This document shows, piece after piece, positions 50,974 to 59,496 of a DNA stretch of 64,000 bases; within the stretch, counting starts at the first letter, position 1; each line of letters begins with the position of its first letter. The position numbers were made by a program, and so were the translations under genes. Origin of the DNA: Thermomonas haemolytica (GTDB lineage Bacteria > Pseudomonadota > Gammaproteobacteria > Xanthomonadales > Xanthomonadaceae); assembly GCF_004346265.1 (NCBI RefSeq), contig NZ_SMAP01000010.1, forward strand, positions 1 to 64,000, in the 5' to 3' direction. Under the pieces are notes generated by a model. That model did no database searches and had not been told where the DNA came from. It saw only the letters and a program-made list of their open reading frames with translations.

Positions 50974-51095
50974 GTTGCGTTGCTCCTCATGGGGCTGTTC
51001 GGGCCGTAATGGCCTAGTTTAAGGGAAAATCCGGGCGCTGCATGGCCGTGCCTGGGCGCCCGCGGGGGATGCGTGGAATGCCGCCGGGGCGGCGC

Positions 51096-51842
51096 TCACG
51101 GCATGTACATGCCGCCGTTGACGTGCAGGGTCTCGCCGGTGATGTAGCTGGCATCGGGCCCGGCGAGGAAGGCCACCGCGCGCGCGATGTCGGCCGGCTC
51201 GCCGAGGCGTCCAAGCGCGATCTGCGCCAGCATCGCCTCCTTCGCCGCCTCCGGCAGGTCGGCGGTCATGTCGGTGGCGATGAAGCCCGGCGCCACGACA
51301 TTCACGGTGATCCCGCGCGAGCCGATTTCCTTCGCCAGCGACTTGCTGAAGGCGATGATGCCGGCCTTGGCCGCCGCGTAGTTGGCCTGCCCGGCGTTAC
51401 CGGTGACGCCGATCACCGACGCGATGTTGACGATGCGGCCCTTGCGCGCCTTCATCATCCCGCGCATCACCGCCTTCGAGGCGCGGTAGACGCTGGTGAG
51501 GTTGGTGTCGAGGATGGCCTGCCAGTCCTCGTCCTTCATCCGCATCAGCAGGTTGTCGCGGGTGATGCCGGCGTTGTTGACCAGGATCGAGATGCCGCCG
51601 AACTCCGACGACACCGCATCCACCAGCGCCTCGATCGCGCCGGCTTCGTTGACGTTGAGGCGGCGGCCGTGGCCACCGGCGGCGGCCAGTCGCTCGCCGA
51701 TCGCCTGCGCGCCGGCGTCCGAGGTGGCGGTGCCGATCACGGTCGCGCCCCGCGCCGCCAGCTCGTCGGCGATCGCGGCGCCGATGCCGCGCGATGCGCC
51801 GGTCACCAGCGCGACTTCACCCTTCAACGGCAACCCACTCAT
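51096..51842 (-). CDS. fabG: 3-oxoacyl-ACP reductase
   Basis: FabG is the NADPH-dependent reductase of the fatty-acid cycle. The 248-residue short-chain dehydrogenase has TGASRGIG (residues 14-21), NNAG (89-92) and the catalytic Ser142, Tyr155 and Lys159. The C-terminal YITGETLHVNGGMYMP is typical. ATG 51842 overlaps the fabD stop in ATGA. The frame stays open further upstream, over fabD. Confidence 0.97.
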   Translation of the reverse strand: MSGLPLKGEVALVTGASRGIGAAIADELAARGATVIGTATSDAGAQAIGERLAAAGGHGRRLNVNEAGAIEALVDAVSSEFGGISILVNNAGITRDNLLMRMKDEDWQAILDTNLTSVYRASKAVMRGMMKARKGRIVNIASVIGVTGNAGQANYAAAKAGIIAFSKSLAKEIGSRGITVNVVAPGFIATDMTADLPEAAKEAMLAQIALGRLGEPADIARAVAFLAGPDASYITGETLHVNGGMYMP

Positions 51843-52783
51843 GCGTTCCACTCCTCGATGGCGCCGGCGAATTCCGCCGGGGTGCCCAACGCGCGGGCGT
51901 CGAGCGACTTGTCGATGCGCTTGACCAGGCCGGCCAGCACCTTGCCCGGGCCGCATTCGCCGATCCGGGTGACGCCGCGCGCGGCCAGCGCCTGCACGCA
52001 GCCGGTCCACTGCACCGGCAGGTAGAGCTGGCGCACCAGCGCGTCGCGAATGGCCTCGATGCTGTCGTGCGCGCGCGCGTCCACGTTCTGCACCACCGGC
52101 AGCGCCGGCGTCCGCCAGTCCAGCCCGGCCATGGTTTCGGCCAGCCGGTTCGCGGCCTCGCGCATCAGCGGGGTGTGCGACGGCACGCTCACGGCCAGCT
52201 TGACCGCCTTGCGCACGCCCTTTTCCTGCAGCAGCGCCAGCGCGCGGTCCACCGCCGCGGCGTCGCCGCCGATCACGATCTGGCCCGGCGAGTTGTAGTT
52301 GGCCGGCACCACCACCTGCGCACCGGAGGCCTCCGCGCACACGGCCTCGACCAGCGCGTCCTCGGCGCCGAGCACGGCCGCCATCGCGCCGGTGCCGGCG
52401 GGTGCGGCGTCCTGCATCAGCTGGCCGCGGATGCGCACCAGGTGCGCACCGTCGCGCAGCGACAGCGCACCGGCGGCGACCAGCGCGGTGTATTCGCCCA
52501 GGCTATGCCCGGCCAGCACGGCCGGCTGCGCGCCGCCTTGCGCCTGCCACAGGCGCCACACCGCCACCCCCGCGGCCAGCAGCGCCGGCTGGGTGAATTC
52601 GGTGCGGTTGAGCATTTCCTCCGGGCCGCCCTGCGAGAGCGCCCACAGGTCCACGCCGGCGCCCTCGGAGGCCTCCTCGAACGTGGCCTTCACCGAAGGG
52701 TGGAGTTCCGACAGCTCGGCCAGCATGCCGATGGATTGCGAGCCTTGGCCGGGGAATACCAGAGCAAGCGACGATGTGGACAT
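51839..52783 (-). CDS. fabD: Malonyl-CoA-ACP transacylase
   Basis: FabD loads malonate onto ACP. The 314-residue protein has FPGQGSQ (residues 10-16) and the active-site Ser94 in AGHSLGEYTALV. A second catalytic His is in VPSHTPLM. ATG 52783 was chosen over the upstream ATG because homologues start at SLALVFPGQGSQ. A 186-nt gap separates it from fabH. Confidence 0.96.
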   Translation of the reverse strand: MSTSSLALVFPGQGSQSIGMLAELSELHPSVKATFEEASEGAGVDLWALSQGGPEEMLNRTEFTQPALLAAGVAVWRLWQAQGGAQPAVLAGHSLGEYTALVAAGALSLRDGAHLVRIRGQLMQDAAPAGTGAMAAVLGAEDALVEAVCAEASGAQVVVPANYNSPGQIVIGGDAAAVDRALALLQEKGVRKAVKLAVSVPSHTPLMREAANRLAETMAGLDWRTPALPVVQNVDARAHDSIEAIRDALVRQLYLPVQWTGCVQALAARGVTRIGECGPGKVLAGLVKRIDKSLDARALGTPAEFAGAIEEWNA

Positions 52784-52969
52784 GGGCGACTCGTTCACGC
52801 GGTGGATTCAGGCCGAGCGCGCAACGGCGCCGGCGGCGGGCCGGGCATGATACGGGCAATCGCTCCGGCCCGTCTGTACCGGGGCGTATGCAGGTCCGCC
52901 AGGCGACTCCACGGAATCAGGCGCAGCGCATGTGCGGGCGCGCCATCACCCGCCCGTCGGATCGCGGCC

Positions 52970-53959
52970 TCAGTAGCGCAGCAGCGCCGAGCCCCAGGTG
53001 AAGCCGCCACCGAAGGCCTCCAGCAGCAGCAGCTGGCCGCGCTGCACGCGGCCCGAGCGCACCGCCTCGTCCAGCGCCAGCGGCACCGATCCCGAGGAGG
53101 TGTTGCCGTGGCGATCCACGGTGACCACCACGCGGTCCATCGGCATCTCCAGCCGCTTGGCGGTCGCCTCGATGATGCGCAGGTTGGCCTGGTGCGGCAC
53201 CAGCCAGTCGATCGCGGTGCGCTCCAGCCCGTTGGACTCCAGCGCCTCCTCGACCACCGCATCCAGCGCCTTCACCGCGTGCTTGAACACCTCGTTGCCG
53301 GTCATCATCACCCGCACCCCGGCGTTGTGCTCTCCCGGCTTGAACCCGGCGGACACGCCCACCGGATTCCACAGCAGCTCCTTCTTGCTGCCGTCGGCGT
53401 GCATGTGGGTGCTGAGGACGCCGGTCTCGGCATCGGCCTTCAGCACCACCGCGCCGGCACCGTCGCCGAACAGCACGCAGGTGCCGCGGTCGCTCCAGTC
53501 CAGCATGCGGGTGAGGGTCTCGGCGCCGATCACCAGCGCCGTCTTCGCCGCGCCCGAACGGATGAACTTGTCGGCGATGGTCAGCGCGTAGATGAAGCCC
53601 GAGCACGCCGCGTTGACGTCGAACGCCGGGCAGCCGGCGATGCCCAGCTTGTGCTGGATCAGGCAGGCGGTGGACGGGAAGATCAGGTCGGGCGTGGTGG
53701 TGCCGACCACGATCAGGTCGATCTCGTCGGCGCCGATACCGGCGGCCTCCAGCGCGCGCAGCGCGGCCTGGTGGCCGAGGTCGGAGGTGGTCTCGCCTTC
53801 CGCGGCAACATGGCGCTCGCGGATGCCGGTGCGCGCGGCGATCCACTCGTCGCTGGTGTCCACCATCTTCGCCAGGTCGTCGTTGGTCAGCACTTTCTCC
53901 GGCAGGTAGCTGCCGGTGCCGGCGATGCGGGCGAAGATGCGGTGTTCGGTCTGGCTCAT
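52970..53959 (-). CDS. fabH: Beta-ketoacyl-ACP synthase III
   Basis: FabH starts fatty-acid synthesis from acetyl-CoA and malonyl-ACP. The 329-residue protein has catalytic Cys119 (VNAACSGF), His in HQANLRII and Asn in [12 protein letters not shown] 53959 has GGGAGAA upstream. A TACTCT box (53994-53989) may be the -10 of its own promoter, fitting the terminator that separates it from rpmF. plsX, usually upstream of fabH, is absent. Confidence 0.96.
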   Translation of the reverse strand: MSQTEHRIFARIAGTGSYLPEKVLTNDDLAKMVDTSDEWIAARTGIRERHVAAEGETTSDLGHQAALRALEAAGIGADEIDLIVVGTTTPDLIFPSTACLIQHKLGIAGCPAFDVNAACSGFIYALTIADKFIRSGAAKTALVIGAETLTRMLDWSDRGTCVLFGDGAGAVVLKADAETGVLSTHMHADGSKKELLWNPVGVSAGFKPGEHNAGVRVMMTGNEVFKHAVKALDAVVEEALESNGLERTAIDWLVPHQANLRIIEATAKRLEMPMDRVVVTVDRHGNTSSGSVPLALDEAVRSGRVQRGQLLLLEAFGGGFTWGSALLRY

Positions 53960-54036
53960 GCGGTGGGGTTCTCCCTGGCGATCAGACAAGAGTAGCCGAT
54001 CGCCGGATGCGGGCGGCGCGCGCAAAACGCGACGGC

Positions 54037-54079
54037 AAAAAACGCCGACGGCCGCACCATCGGGTGCGGCCGGGCGGCG
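54037..54079 (-). terminator. Strong intrinsic terminator between rpmF and fabH
   Basis: CGGCCGCACC (54049-54058) and GGTGCGGCCG (54063-54072) form a perfect 10-bp stem with a 4-nt loop, extended by CGCCG (54043-54047) with CGGCG (54075-54079). On the minus strand a run of six T (54042-54037) follows directly. It should end the yceD-rpmF transcript. Confidence 0.88.
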
Positions 54080-54107
54080 TCAGCGACAGCGGCCTTGCGG
54101 CCGGCGA

Positions 54108-54302
54108 TCACTCTTCGTCGACGACCTTGGTCTTCGGCGCCACGACCTGCTTGCCGCGGTAGTAGCCGTCGGCGGTGACGTGGTGGCGCAGGTGGGTCTC
54201 GCCGCTGGTCGGATCGGTGGCCAGCTGCTTGGCGGACAGGGCGTCGTGCGCGCGGCGCATGCCGCGGCGGGACGGGGAAACGCGGGACTTCTGAACGGCC
54301 AT
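54108..54302 (-). CDS. rpmF: 50S ribosomal protein L32
   Basis: The 64-residue L32 begins [20 protein letters not shown] and has the family segment [17 protein letters not shown]. It lacks the four zinc-ligand cysteines of the zinc-binding type. It follows yceD by 68 nt, and a strong terminator separates it from fabH. Confidence 0.97.
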   Translation of the reverse strand: MAVQKSRVSPSRRGMRRAHDALSAKQLATDPTSGETHLRHHVTADGYYRGKQVVAPKTKVVDEE

Positions 54303-54370
54303 GGGACAACTCCAAAAAACGATACGTGATGCTGGATGCGACGATCGGCGGTGAACTGCGGATTATCGCA

Positions 54371-54889
54371 CTATTCCTTCTTCCACCCCGACAGCGCCGC
54401 GAACGGACTGGCCTGGGCCACCTCTTCGGCGGTCGGCGCGAAATCGCGCTCCACCGCCTCGGCATCGGGCGACACCGGCACCACCGGCAACGCCAGAATC
54501 AACTCGTCCTCGACCAGGTCGGCCGGCCGCAGCAGGCCATCCGGCGCCACCAGCAGCGCCTCGTAGCCGGCCGGCAGGGCCGCCTCGTCGGCCTCGTCGC
54601 GGATCAGGCCCAGCCGCTGCTGCAGGCGCACCGGCAGCAGGAAGCGCTGCAGGCTGCGCTGGCATTCCAGCGGCAGGTCGGCCTCGATCCGCAGCTCGGC
54701 ATACGGCAGCTGCATCGCGTCGGTGCCGAACGCCAGCACGAAGCGGGCCTCGCCACCCTCGTCGAACAGGCTGCCGCGCAGGCGCGACATCGCCGCCAGC
54801 GGCACCCGGCCTTCGAACTCGCGCCGGGCCGCCACCATGCGCCAGGCATCCAGAACCTCGGGAATGCGGCTGGCGGATGGCTCGAACAT
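54371..54889 (-). CDS. yceD: DUF177 protein YceD (probable near-leaderless start)
   Basis: YceD is a DUF177 protein linked to 23S rRNA metabolism and always upstream of rpmF. The 172-residue product has LPLECQRSLQRFLLPV and the conserved C-terminal DELILALPVVPV and SPFAALSGWKKE. ATG 54901 would add four residues, but it falls inside the -10 box of a near-perfect promoter. ATG 54889 is therefore preferred, only a few nt from the predicted transcript start. The short N-terminal region varies in the family, so homology alone does not decide. Confidence 0.85.
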   Translation of the reverse strand: MFEPSASRIPEVLDAWRMVAARREFEGRVPLAAMSRLRGSLFDEGGEARFVLAFGTDAMQLPYAELRIEADLPLECQRSLQRFLLPVRLQQRLGLIRDEADEAALPAGYEALLVAPDGLLRPADLVEDELILALPVVPVSPDAEAVERDFAPTAEEVAQASPFAALSGWKKE

Positions 54890-54899
54890 AAGGCGCGGC

Positions 54900-54928
54900 A
54901 TCCTACGGATTCGCGGCTTTTCTGTCAA
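54900..54928 (-). promoter_or_regulatory. Sigma-70 promoter of yceD-rpmF
   Basis: TTGACA (54928-54923), a 17-nt spacer and TAGGAT (54905-54900) on the minus strand. The predicted start is near 54893, about 4 nt before the yceD ATG at 54889. The -10 box overlaps the first in-frame ATG at 54901, which therefore cannot be on this transcript. Confidence 0.8.
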
Positions 54929-55002
54929 ATCAACACGATAGCCGCAGCCTGCCGCGCGGCGCCGGGTTTGCGCCCTCCGGCGTCCTCGCGCAGACTGCGC
55001 CG

Positions 55003-55377
55003 ATGTCGCCCGGACTGATCGTGCTCCTCGTGTTCGCCGCCTTCGCCGCGACCAGCCTATGGCTGGCGCTGCGCGTGCATCGCCGCAGCCGCCACCGCCA
55101 GCTCGCCATCGGCCGCGTGCTGGATGCCGCCGATGCGCTGGAGGACCGCCTGCGCGCAGCGCGCAGCGAGCTGGAGACGGTCGCCGCCGACGCCGACAAC
55201 CCGGTGCTGGGCGCGATGCAGGAACTGCTGCGCCAGCGCCTGTGGCTGCAGCAGCATGCGCAGTCGGCCAGCCTGGAATCGCTGCAGCAGATCCGCGAGT
55301 CGCTGGAAACGGCGCGTGACCGCATCGACGTGCAGCTGCGGCGGGTGGATCGCGCCCGCGCGGAGGCATCGCCATGA
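55003..55377 (+). CDS. Small membrane-anchored coiled-coil protein, unknown function
   Basis: I do not recognise the family. The 124-residue product has one N-terminal membrane span (residues 4-23), then a basic patch (VHRRSRHRQ). A long helical region follows, likely coiled coil (residues 40-115: ALEDRLRAARSELETV and LQQHAQSASLESLQQIRESLETARDRID). It overlaps maf by 4 nt (ATGA), so the two are translated together, but no link of function is evident. It is divergent from yceD. Confidence 0.7.
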   Translation: MSPGLIVLLVFAAFAATSLWLALRVHRRSRHRQLAIGRVLDAADALEDRLRAARSELETVAADADNPVLGAMQELLRQRLWLQQHAQSASLESLQQIRESLETARDRIDVQLRRVDRARAEASP

Positions 55378-55955
55378 GCCGGCTGGTGCTGGCCTCCACC
55401 TCGCGCTACCGGCGCGAGCTGCTGCAGCGGCTGCGGCTGCCGTTCGACACCGCGCGCCCGGAGGTGGACGAAACCGCCCTGCCCGGCGAGGCCCCGCGCG
55501 CGCTGGCGCAGCGGCTGGCGCTGGCCAAGGCGCAGGCGGTGGCGCAGCTGCTGGGCGGCGAGGACGCATGGGTACTGGGGTCCGACCAGGTGGCCGACCT
55601 CGGCGGCCAGGCGCTGGGCAAGCCCGGCGGCCGCGACGCCGCGCTGGAGCAGCTGCGCGCCATGGCCGGCCGCCGCGTGCGCTTCCATACCGCGCTGTGC
55701 CTGGCGCACCCCGACGGCCGCAGCCTGCACGACGTGGACCTCACCGAGGTCCGGCTGCGCGCGCTGGAGGATGCCGAGATCGCGCGCTACGTGGACGCCG
55801 AGCAGCCCTACGACTGCGCCGGCAGCTTCAAGTCGGAAGGATTGGGGATCGTACTGTTCGAGGCGATCGACAACCACGACCCGACCGCGCTCATCGGGCT
55901 GCCGCTGATCGCGAGCGCCCGTCTGCTGCGGCAGGCGGGCTTTGCGCTGCCATAA
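55374..55955 (+). CDS. maf: Maf-family nucleotide pyrophosphatase (YceF subgroup)
   Basis: Maf proteins hydrolyse non-canonical or modified nucleoside triphosphates; the YceF group prefers m7GTP. The 193-residue protein has the N-terminal LVLASTSRYRRELL, LGSDQVADLGG and the YceF-like segment CAGSFKSEGLGIVLFE followed by DNHDPTALIGLPLI. The 3' end overlaps the converging glycosyltransferase gene by 65 nt. A role in house-cleaning of nucleotides is inferred from the family. Confidence 0.9.
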   Translation: MSRLVLASTSRYRRELLQRLRLPFDTARPEVDETALPGEAPRALAQRLALAKAQAVAQLLGGEDAWVLGSDQVADLGGQALGKPGGRDAALEQLRAMAGRRVRFHTALCLAHPDGRSLHDVDLTEVRLRALEDAEIARYVDAEQPYDCAGSFKSEGLGIVLFEAIDNHDPTALIGLPLIASARLLRQAGFALP

Positions 55956-57495
55956 CCGCCGCCGCGCAGGCCGGCAAGGGCGTGCCATCGGCAGGCGCCA
56001 GCAGCAGCCAGAAGCGCTTGCCGCCGCCATCGACCGACAGCACCTGCGCCGCCGGCAGGCCGCCCAGCTGGGCGCACAGCCAGTCGCGATATTCGCCCTC
56101 TCCCGCAAAGCCGGCATGCGCGGGGCTGGCCACCAGCAACCATGGCCGCGGCAGCGCATGCGGCGATTCCAGCAGCACCCCCCACAGCGCCAGCTGCGCC
56201 TGGCGCCCGTGCTTGCGGTTGAGCGGATGATCGAGCACCGGGATGTCCGGATCCCCGAGCGCAAAGCCCAGCTCGGCACCCAGCTTGAAGTCGGCGGCCA
56301 GCAGGCGGGTGCCTGGCGGTGCGGTTTGCAGACGGCGCTGCACTTGCTGCGCCAGCGTTTGCCAGTCCGAGAAATTGGCCGGATACAGCCCGTGCGCCGC
56401 GGCCCAGGCGCGCCCCTGCGGCAGCGCGGCCATCAGGCAATAGCCCAGCGCCAGCGCCTGGCCGAGGCCGAGCACGGCCCAGGTCGCGCGCCGCCAGGGG
56501 CGCGTCCAGCCGGCTAGCACCGCCGGCACCAGCGGCAGCAGCGCCACGTGCCCGGGCAGCGGCCAATGGAAGCTCACCCGCTCGCGGTCGGCGAAGAACC
56601 CCAGCAGGAAGAAGCCGCCCGCCAGCAGCATCCCGCACAGCGCCAGGCAGCGCACGGCCGGGCGCGGATCGCGCAGCCCGCGCCAGGCCGCCAGCAGCAA
56701 CGCCAGCAGCAATAGCGGGGTGGCCAGTAGCGACTGCAGCGCGCCCAGGCGCAGGCCCCGCCAGTCGAACGTCCACGGGTTGCGCTCGATGAGCTGGAAG
56801 CGCAGCCCGGCTTCGGCATGCTGCGCGTTCCACAGCAGCAGCGGCAGCCACGCCAGCGCGCCGATCGCCAGCGCCACCCACAGCCACGGCGACCGCAGCG
56901 CGCGCCGGCCCTCGCGTAGCAGCAGCAGGGCCAGGCCGCCGGCCAGCAGCACCGCGGCGAAGCGATAGTGGGTCAGCCCGCCGATCGCCAGCCCCAGCGC
57001 CAGTTGCGCCCCCACCGCCGCCTCCACCCGGCGCAGCGCGCGCAGGCCGGCATCCAGGCACAGCAGGCTGGCCAGCAGCAGCGGCACGTCGGGTAGCGCC
57101 AGCAGGCCGAGGCTGCCGGCGAGCGGCAGCAGCAGGAACAGCAGGCCCGCGCGCCAGCCGGTGGCGGGGCCGAACTCGCGCGTGGCCATCCGCACCAGCA
57201 GCCACGGCAGCAGCGCGCCGATCAGCAGGAATGGCAGCCGCAGCCCCAGCGGGGTCGGCCCGAACAGTGCCACCCCCAGCCGCGCCAGCCACGCGGTCAG
57301 CGCGGGCAGGTCGGAATAGGCCCAGGCCAGATGCTGGCCTTCCTGCCAGTAGAAGGCCTCGTCCACGAACAGCGGCAACCACGCCGCCAGCATCAGCTTG
57401 AGCGCGCACAGCAGCAGCCAGGCCACGATGAACCCGCGCCGCGCCGGGTGCGCGCGCCCCAGCGCATCCGCTGCCGCGCCTGCCGTCGTATCCAT
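55891..57495 (-). CDS. GT39/ArnT-like membrane glycosyltransferase
   Basis: This 534-residue integral membrane protein has about ten to twelve hydrophobic helices and the N-terminal FVDEAFYWQEGQHLAWAYSDLP loop. That acidic pair is typical of PMT_2/ArnT-type transferases that use polyprenyl-phosphate sugars. The C-terminal soluble part (about residues 380-510) has LLAADFKLGAELGFALG. Donor and acceptor cannot be told from the sequence. ATG 57495 was chosen because homologous sequence begins soon after. Its 3' end overlaps maf on the opposite strand. Confidence 0.82.
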   Translation of the reverse strand: MDTTAGAAADALGRAHPARRGFIVAWLLLCALKLMLAAWLPLFVDEAFYWQEGQHLAWAYSDLPALTAWLARLGVALFGPTPLGLRLPFLLIGALLPWLLVRMATREFGPATGWRAGLLFLLLPLAGSLGLLALPDVPLLLASLLCLDAGLRALRRVEAAVGAQLALGLAIGGLTHYRFAAVLLAGGLALLLLREGRRALRSPWLWVALAIGALAWLPLLLWNAQHAEAGLRFQLIERNPWTFDWRGLRLGALQSLLATPLLLLALLLAAWRGLRDPRPAVRCLALCGMLLAGGFFLLGFFADRERVSFHWPLPGHVALLPLVPAVLAGWTRPWRRATWAVLGLGQALALGYCLMAALPQGRAWAAAHGLYPANFSDWQTLAQQVQRRLQTAPPGTRLLAADFKLGAELGFALGDPDIPVLDHPLNRKHGRQAQLALWGVLLESPHALPRPWLLVASPAHAGFAGEGEYRDWLCAQLGGLPAAQVLSVDGGGKRFWLLLAPADGTPLPACAAAVMAAQSPPAAADGRSRSAAAR

Positions 57496-57583
57496 GGGTG
57501 CGATTCCCGCCGCGTTCGCCGCAACGTGCATGCCCGGGCGTCCTCGCTACACTGGCCCTTCCCCCGAGACCCATGCCCTCGAC

Positions 57584-58534
57584 ATGTCCGCGATCCCGGC
57601 TCCGGCGCAGATGCTACCCGATGCCCTGCAGCAGGCCCTGCGCGAGGCGCAGGCGCAGGTCAACACCCTGGTGCTGGGCAAGCCGCATCAGGTGCGGCTG
57701 GCCTTCGTGGCCCTGCTGGCGGACGGGCACCTGCTGATCGAGGACCTGCCCGGCCTGGGCAAGACCACCCTGGCGCACGCGCTGGCCGCCACCCTCGGGC
57801 TGGACTTCGCGCGCGTGCAGTTCACCTCCGACCTGCTGCCGTCCGACATCCTCGGCGTGTCGGTGTACGAGGCGCAGGCGCGCCGCTTCGAGTTCCATCC
57901 CGGCCCGGTGTTCACCCACGTGCTGCTGGCGGACGAGATCAACCGCGCCCCGCCGCGCACCCAGAGCGCCCTGCTGGAGGCGATGGCCGAGCACCAGGTG
58001 AGCCTGGACGGCCAGACCCGGCGCCTGCCGGACCCGTTCCTGGTGATCGCCACCCAGAACCCGGTGGACCTGTCCGGCACCTACCCGCTGCCGGATTCGC
58101 AGCTCGACCGCTTCCTGCTGCGGCTGGCGCTGGGCTATCCGGACGATGCCACCGAACGCGCCCTGCTGGCCGGGGCCGACCGCCGCGACCTGATCGCCGA
58201 AGCGCGCCCACTGCTGGATGCGCCGCGCATCCTCGCGCTGCGCCGCGCGGTGCTGGAGGTGCATGCCGGCGATGCCCTGCTGGACTACGTGCAGGCGCTG
58301 CTGGCGCGCAGCCGCAAGCAGCCTGGCGTGCGGGTGGGGCTGTCGCCGCGCGCCGGGCTGGCCCTGCTGCGGGCGGCGCGCGCGCATGCGCTGCTGCTGG
58401 GGCGCGCGCACGTGGTGCCCGAGGACGTGCAGGCGCTGTTCCCGGCGGTGGCCGAACACCGGCTGGTGGCGGAGGCCGACGCGTCCGCCGCCCAGCTCGC
58501 CAAGGCCATCCTGCACGCGGTCGCGGTGGACTGA
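57584..58534 (+). CDS. MoxR-family AAA ATPase
   Basis: MoxR AAA ATPases act as chaperones for the assembly of other proteins. The 316-residue protein has Walker A DLPGLGKTT (residues 53-61), the signature FTSDLLPSDILGVSVYE, Walker B LLADEINRAPPRTQSALLEAM, sensor IATQNPVDLSGTYPLPDSQLDRF and the C-terminal lid. It starts the MoxR-DUF58-transglutaminase module; DUF58 begins 2 nt after its stop. A TACACT box at 57548-57553 may be a -10. Confidence 0.92.
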   Translation: MSAIPAPAQMLPDALQQALREAQAQVNTLVLGKPHQVRLAFVALLADGHLLIEDLPGLGKTTLAHALAATLGLDFARVQFTSDLLPSDILGVSVYEAQARRFEFHPGPVFTHVLLADEINRAPPRTQSALLEAMAEHQVSLDGQTRRLPDPFLVIATQNPVDLSGTYPLPDSQLDRFLLRLALGYPDDATERALLAGADRRDLIAEARPLLDAPRILALRRAVLEVHAGDALLDYVQALLARSRKQPGVRVGLSPRAGLALLRAARAHALLLGRAHVVPEDVQALFPAVAEHRLVAEADASAAQLAKAILHAVAVD

Positions 58535-58536
58535 AC

Positions 58537-59496
58537 ATGCTGGCGGCGCTGCGCCAGCGCATCCGCGGCTGGACCCGTCCGCGCGCGCCGGAGCCGCTGC
58601 CGGTGCGGCTGGACCGGCGCCGCATCTACGTGCTGCCCACCGCCAGCGGGCTGTTCTTCGCCGCGCTGCTGGCGGCGATGCTGCTGGGCGCGCTCAACTT
58701 CAACAACAATCCCGGCCTGCTGCTGGCGCTGCTGCTGGCCGGTGCCGCGCATACCAGCCTGATCATGGCGCACCTGCAGCTGTCGGGCCTGCGGATCGAC
58801 GCGGTCGCGGCCGAGCCGGTACCGGCCGGAAGCGAACTCTGCCTGCGCATCGCGCTGTCCACCACCGACGCGCGCGTGCGCCGCGGCCTGCGCATCGCCT
58901 GCGACGGCCGCGCGCTGGCGCTGGGGCGGCTGGATGCGCGCGGCGCCACCGCCGAACTGCGCCTGCCCGCACCCCGGCGCGGGCCGTGGCCGCTGCCGCG
59001 ACTGACCCTGTCCAGCGTGCAGCCGCTGGGCCTGGCCCGCGCCTGGGCCTATGTGTGGCCGGCACAGTCGCTGCTGGTGTATGCCGCACCGGAGCCGCAG
59101 GCCCCGCCGCTGCCGGCGGCGGCCGGTGTCCAGGGCCGCGCCCGGCCCAGCCGCAGCGGCGAGGACCCGCACCACCTGCGCGACTACCGCGCCGGCGACG
59201 CGCTGCGGGCGGTGGCGTGGAAGGCCTCCGCGCGGCATGCCAGCCTGCTGGTGCGCGAGGACGAGCAGCAACAGGCCGGCGAGTTGCACCTGGACTGGCA
59301 GCAGACCGCCGGGCTGCCCTACGAGCAGCGTATCAGCCGGCTGGCGCGCTGGGTGGACGAGGCCGAACGCGAGGGCCGCCGCTACGCGCTGGCGCTGCCG
59401 GGGCAACCGGCGATCGCCGCCAGCCATGGCGATGCCCACCGCCACCGCTGCCAGCGCGCGCTGGCGCTGTTACCACGGGAGCCGGCGCATGCCTGA
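58537..59496 (+). CDS. DUF58 domain membrane protein
   Basis: The 319-residue protein has two adjacent membrane spans (about residues 36-53 and 58-77), then an extracytoplasmic beta region. The DUF58 signature SGEDPHHLRDYRAGDALRAVAWKASARH sits at about residues 208-235. The C-terminal part is truncated relative to long DUF58 proteins with a von Willebrand-like domain. It is almost always encoded beside moxR, with which it presumably works. ATG at 58537 follows the moxR stop by 2 nt. Confidence 0.9.
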   Translation: MLAALRQRIRGWTRPRAPEPLPVRLDRRRIYVLPTASGLFFAALLAAMLLGALNFNNNPGLLLALLLAGAAHTSLIMAHLQLSGLRIDAVAAEPVPAGSELCLRIALSTTDARVRRGLRIACDGRALALGRLDARGATAELRLPAPRRGPWPLPRLTLSSVQPLGLARAWAYVWPAQSLLVYAAPEPQAPPLPAAAGVQGRARPSRSGEDPHHLRDYRAGDALRAVAWKASARHASLLVREDEQQQAGELHLDWQQTAGLPYEQRISRLARWVDEAEREGRRYALALPGQPAIAASHGDAHRHRCQRALALLPREPAHA

